A stretch of 64,000 nt of DNA from an uncultured Lachnospiraceae bacterium (GTDB lineage: Bacteria > Bacillota > Clostridia > Lachnospirales > Lachnospiraceae): the NCBI GenBank assembly GCA_944383765.1, contig CALWQT010000005.1, positions 1 to 64,000 of the forward strand, given 5' to 3'. The first letter of the stretch is position 1. Every line of letters begins with the position of its first letter. A program made the position numbers and the translations under genes. The notes below the pieces were generated by a model that did no database searches, was not told the origin of the DNA, and worked only from the letters and a program-made list of their open reading frames with translations. This document shows positions 60,748-64,000 of the stretch, piece after piece.

Positions 60748-61544
60748 GCGATAAACCTCGTTCCAATGATCAGACACAGATAGCCTGTCAGAATAACCTG
60801 CGCAATCCGGTCACGTTTCCGGTAACAAAGGGGTTTCATTTTAGTACGCCCTTCTCCGCCATGGTAGCATCTGGCTTCCATAGCCATAGCAAGATCTGTT
60901 GCCCGGCGGAAAGCAGAAATAAACAGTGGCACCAGAAGCGGCACCATGCTTTTTGCCCGTTGGATCAGGTTTCCGGATTCAAAATCAGCTCCTCTCGCCA
61001 TCTGGGCTTTCATAATCTTATCTGCTTCCTCAATCAGGATCGGGATGAAGCGGAGAGCAATGGACATCATCATCGCCACCTCATGCACCGGAACCCCGAC
61101 TTTATTTAAAAATCCCAGTCCTTTTTCCAGCCCGTCTGTCAATTCGTTGGGAGTGGTCGTCAAGGTCATTACCGAAGAACCGATCACCAGGAAAATCAGA
61201 CGCAATGCCATAAAGATAGCAGTCCGGATTCCTTCTCTTGTGATTTTTAAGATTCCCAGCTGCCAGACCACTTCTCCGGAAGTAAGAAACAGGTTAAAGC
61301 TCACACTGATCAGCAGCAAGATCAAAATAGCCTTTAAACCTCTGACCATGAATCGGAACGGAACTCTGGACAACCGGATCGTAATTGCCAGAAAAACGGC
61401 TGCCGTCAGATATCCCAGCCAGCTGTTGGCGCAGAAAAGGGAAATAATAAATAACAGCGTTCCTAAAAGTTTCGTCCTGGGATCCATGCGGTGCAGCACC
61501 GAATCCACAGGATAATATTGTCCCAGTGTAATTTCTCTCAGCAT
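60744..61544 (-). CDS. ecfT: ECF transporter T component
   Basis: 266 residues, six or so membrane helices, with the coupling motifs MMSIALRFIPILIEEADKIMKAQMARGADF (Ala-Arg-Gly signature). It links S components (vitamin or metal binding) to the two ATPases. It lies 8 bp after ecfA2 and overlaps truA. Confidence 0.95.
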   Translation of the reverse strand: MLREITLGQYYPVDSVLHRMDPRTKLLGTLLFIISLFCANSWLGYLTAAVFLAITIRLSRVPFRFMVRGLKAILILLLISVSFNLFLTSGEVVWQLGILKITREGIRTAIFMALRLIFLVIGSSVMTLTTTPNELTDGLEKGLGFLNKVGVPVHEVAMMMSIALRFIPILIEEADKIMKAQMARGADFESGNLIQRAKSMVPLLVPLFISAFRRATDLAMAMEARCYHGGEGRTKMKPLCYRKRDRIAQVILTGYLCLIIGTRFIA

Positions 61545-61552
61545 ATCTACTC

Positions 61553-62401
61553 CTACTTCCCAATCAGTCTCAAGATTGCATCTCTTGCCTCTTCCACCGT
61601 GATCAGGTCTTCCTCCACCGGAATTCCTTCCTTCCGCAGTGCCTGCACAATATAGGTGATCTGAGGAGCTGCCAGTCCCATGGCTTCCAGCTCCTTATAA
61701 TGGCGGAATACATTTCTGGGAGTATCATCAAACATTTTTTCCCCTTTATTCATTACGATCAGCCGGTCTGCATATCTGGCCATATCCTCCATACTATGAG
61801 ATACCAGAATAATGGTCAATCCCTGCTCCCGGTGAAGTTTCTCAATCTGTCCCAGAATCTCATCTCTTCCCTTTGGATCAAGTCCTGCAGTAGGCTCGTC
61901 CAGGATCAGCACATCCGGCTTCATCGCCAGCACACCGGCAATTGCCACCCGTCGTTTCTGTCCACCGGATAACTCAAAAGGAGACTGTTTATAGAAACTT
62001 TCATCCAAGCCTACCAGATTCAAAGCTTCTTTCGCCCTGCTCTCTATTTCTCCCTGGGAAAGATTCAGATTTTTCGGTCCAAAACATACGTCAGAAAATA
62101 CATCTGCTTCAAACAGCTGATGTTCCGGATACTGAAACACCAGTCCTACCTTACTCCTGAGCCCCTTCATATCATAGCCATGAGCATAGATATTTTCTCC
62201 ATTATAGTAGAGTTCTCCGGAAGTCGCTTTCAGCAATCCATTCAGGTGCTGTATCAGCGTGGATTTTCCAGACCCGGTGTGGCCGATCAGCCCAATAAAT
62301 TCTCCGTCCTGTATTTCAAAATTTACATTCTTCAGGGCATACTGTTCAAAAGCTGTCCCCTGTCCATAAATATGAGTCAGATTCACCGCTCTTATCGACA
62401 T
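61553..62401 (-). CDS. ecfA2: ECF transporter ATPase A2
   Basis: 282 residues: Walker A GHTGSGKSTL, a Q-loop VFQYPEHQLFE, signature ELSGGQKRRVAIAGVLAM and Walker B VLILDEPTAGLD. It pairs with EcfA1 to energise the shared vitamin/metal uptake module. It lies 13 bp downstream of ecfA1. Confidence 0.95.
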   Translation of the reverse strand: MSIRAVNLTHIYGQGTAFEQYALKNVNFEIQDGEFIGLIGHTGSGKSTLIQHLNGLLKATSGELYYNGENIYAHGYDMKGLRSKVGLVFQYPEHQLFEADVFSDVCFGPKNLNLSQGEIESRAKEALNLVGLDESFYKQSPFELSGGQKRRVAIAGVLAMKPDVLILDEPTAGLDPKGRDEILGQIEKLHREQGLTIILVSHSMEDMARYADRLIVMNKGEKMFDDTPRNVFRHYKELEAMGLAAPQITYIVQALRKEGIPVEEDLITVEEARDAILRLIGK

Positions 62402-62414
62402 GTTGCACTCTCCT

Positions 62415-63293
62415 TTATTCTCCCTGGGACCGGATCTGCTCTTTCAGATAAGGAACCAGTTCTCCCAACAACTCATACATAGTCAGGATTCCTTTGGAAA
62501 GAGGAAGACCCGCCTGCCTCAATTCAAAAGCCAGTTCCGTTACCTGGGGAACATCAAGGCGATACTCTTTTAATTCTTTCACCCTGGAAAAAATTTCCCT
62601 GGGTGTACCGTCCATGACCATTTTCCCTTCATCCATCACCACTACCCGGTCTGCCCCCACTACTTCTTCCATGTAATGAGTGATCAGCAATACAGTGATA
62701 TGTTCTCTCCTGTTCAGCTCCTGAACGGTGCGGATGACTTCCTTCCGCCCATTAGGATCCAGCATGGCAGTTGGTTCATCTAAGATGATACATTTCGGTT
62801 TCATGGCCATAACTCCCGCTATGGCTACCCGCTGTTTCTGTCCTCCGGACAGCTTCCCCGGAGATTTTAAACGGTATGCGGTCATTCCTACGGCTTCCAG
62901 GCTCTCATCCACCCGTTTCCAGATTTCTTCTGTGGGAACTCCCATATTTTCCGGTCCGAATCCCACATCTTCTTCCACTACATTTCCTATGATCTGATTG
63001 TCCGGATTCTGGAATACCATTCCTGCTGTCCTGCGCACATCCCAGATATGATTTTCATCTCTGGTATCCATACCGGAAATCAGTACAGTACCTTCCGTAG
63101 GGATCAACAGACCATTTACCTGTTTGGCAAAGGTGGATTTACCCGAACCATTATGTCCCAGAATCGCCACAAAACTTCCTTCCTGAATATCCAGATTCAG
63201 TCCGTCAATGGCACGGTCCACTTCCTCGATCTGCTCTTCCTCATCTCTTTTTATATAATCGAAAATCAGATTGACTGCTTTTATAATTCCCAT
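62415..63293 (-). CDS. ecfA1: ECF transporter ATPase A1
   Basis: 292 residues: Walker A GHNGSGKSTF, a Q-loop MVFQNPDNQIIG, signature KLSGGQKQRVAIAGVMAM and Walker B CIILDEPTAMLD. An insert DEEEQIEEVDRAI near the N-terminus is typical of some EcfA1 proteins. It is transcribed from its own promoter at 63328-63356. Confidence 0.95.
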   Translation of the reverse strand: MGIIKAVNLIFDYIKRDEEEQIEEVDRAIDGLNLDIQEGSFVAILGHNGSGKSTFAKQVNGLLIPTEGTVLISGMDTRDENHIWDVRRTAGMVFQNPDNQIIGNVVEEDVGFGPENMGVPTEEIWKRVDESLEAVGMTAYRLKSPGKLSGGQKQRVAIAGVMAMKPKCIILDEPTAMLDPNGRKEVIRTVQELNRREHITVLLITHYMEEVVGADRVVVMDEGKMVMDGTPREIFSRVKELKEYRLDVPQVTELAFELRQAGLPLSKGILTMYELLGELVPYLKEQIRSQGE

Positions 63294-63327
63294 ACAAAGC
63301 CTTTCTTTCTATTATTCATCGGTTCTT

Positions 63328-63356
63328 AGTTTATTTCAAATCAAAGCATCAGTCAA
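63328..63356 (-). promoter_or_regulatory. ecfA1 promoter
   Basis: -35 TTGACT (63356-63351), a 17-bp spacer and -10 TAAACT (63333-63328) on the minus strand, 35 bp before the start codon. Confidence 0.65.
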
Positions 63357-63371
63357 GTAAAAATAACGAAA

Positions 63372-63401
63372 GGGGCTGCCGGAACGGAATCCGGCAACCC
63401 C
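63372..63401 (-). terminator. terminator of the wall-binding gene
   Basis: GGGG-TTGCCGG...CCGGCA-GCCCC on the minus strand, followed by TTTCGTT, 20 bp after the gene's stop. Confidence 0.78.
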
Positions 63402-63421
63402 TGTTTTCTGTTATATCACAA

Positions 63422-64000
63422 TTATCGTTTCCATTTTCCATCAGCATCCAGCTGGAATACCCCGATAGTAGTATTGGATAGTTTCTCTCCGGAACCAGGA
63501 TTAAAGTAGTAATAATCCTCTCCTACCTTCAGCCATCCTTCCACCATAGCTCCTGAATCGCTGAGATAATACTGTTTCCCATTTACAGTCAGCCAGCCGG
63601 TAACCATAGCGCCTTCCGGCAGTCCGGCAATATCTCCCGGATTCATATAATACCATTTATCATTGATATAATTCCAGCCTTTTGCCATAGATCCCATAGG
63701 ACCTCCCGCATACGGCTTCAGATAATACCATTTTCCATTGGATTGCTGCCAACCGGTCAGCATATATCCATTCGCATTGAAGAAATACCATTGATTTTCC
63801 AAAAACAGCCATCCATTTTTGTGGTAGGTACCGTCCGGATAACGGAAATACCAGCTGCTTCCGTCCTGAATCCATCCTACCTGGTCAGCCGCAATCCCTC
63901 CGGGAGAGCCGCCCCCTGGAATGACTCCCTGACCTCTTCCGTCTGAAACGTGTTCCTTGGAAATATAGAATTCGTCAGACTCTGTCCACTCACTCTTTTC
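63422..64000 (-). CDS. choline-binding-type wall protein (C-terminal part)
   Basis: The frame is open to the window edge (192 codons visible); the 5' part is missing. A Gly/Pro-rich linker (GGGSPGG) leads into at least five tandem repeats of about 20-40 residues: GWIQDGSSWYFRYPDGTY, GWLFLENQWYFFNANGYM, GWQQSNGKWYYL, GWNYINDKWYYM and GWLTVNGKQYYL. These are cell-wall-binding (choline-binding) repeats that anchor the protein non-covalently. The enzymatic or adhesive part would be upstream, outside the window. Confidence 0.85.
   Translation of the reverse strand, partial: EKSEWTESDEFYISKEHVSDGRGQGVIPGGGSPGGIAADQVGWIQDGSSWYFRYPDGTYHKNGWLFLENQWYFFNANGYMLTGWQQSNGKWYYLKPYAGGPMGSMAKGWNYINDKWYYMNPGDIAGLPEGAMVTGWLTVNGKQYYLSDSGAMVEGWLKVGEDYYYFNPGSGEKLSNTTIGVFQLDADGKWKR

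Overview
The window looks like the chromosome of a gut anaerobe of the Firmicutes, most likely a member of the Lachnospiraceae (Blautia/Ruminococcus/Dorea-like). Supporting signs are strong AGGAGG ribosome binding sites, an ATP-type PEP carboxykinase, an EcfA1-EcfA2-EcfT/TruA/L13/S9 block, choline-binding-type wall repeats, an AgrC/LytTR two-component pair, a class B sortase with a giant surface protein, and frequent polymer-run frameshifts. Nearly all genes are on the minus strand. No tRNA, rRNA, CRISPR array or insertion sequence was recognised.

Layout. 0.2-6.1 kb is an AT-rich zinc-starvation operon: Fur/Zur-type repressor, a small Cys/His membrane protein, a ZnuA with a ZinT domain nested inside it, a 53-residue alternative ribosomal protein L33, a CxCC G3E GTPase (zinc metallochaperone type), ZnuC, ZnuB and a lipoprotein. 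6.2-11.8 kb is a small integrative mobilizable element (DUF6040 protein, coiled-coil protein, MobL relaxase, oriT-like repeats, DUF3847 protein, excisionase, XRE repressor, tyrosine integrase). Both the relaxase and the integrase carry an in-frame stop codon. The integrase end abuts a truncated choice-of-anchor-A surface-protein gene, so the zinc operon may be cargo of the same island. 12.1-20.7 kb holds a nitroreductase, a GH1 glycosidase with a frameshifted BglG-type activator, and an amidohydrolase plus SsuABC-type transporter operon opposite a Crp/Fnr regulator.

20.7-33 kb is a surface module. An AgrC-like kinase and LytTR regulator lie just upstream of a 2905-residue sortable adhesin-like protein and its sortase B, with a 9-12-9 LytTR-type direct repeat in the adhesin promoter. 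33-37.4 kb is a decaying stretch containing an HxlR remnant, a MATE and a MarR gene that have both lost their 5' ends at one junction, and a hydrolase broken in a G9 run. 37.5-49.2 kb carries LysR regulators, GreA, a PAP2 phosphatase, PckA, an FprA flavoprotein and an RpiR/PTS/6-phospho-alpha-glucosidase/ChbG sugar operon.

49.3-53.3 kb is a YclNOPQ-type iron-siderophore importer with a Fur-like box, TTAG-type repeats and a leader terminator. 53.3-58.6 kb has FucO, a TetR and a LysR regulator, AspA and an FNT transporter. 58.6-64 kb has S9, L13 (with a leader hairpin), TruA with an unusual C-terminal extension, the ECF energising module and the end of a choline-binding-type wall protein that runs off the window.
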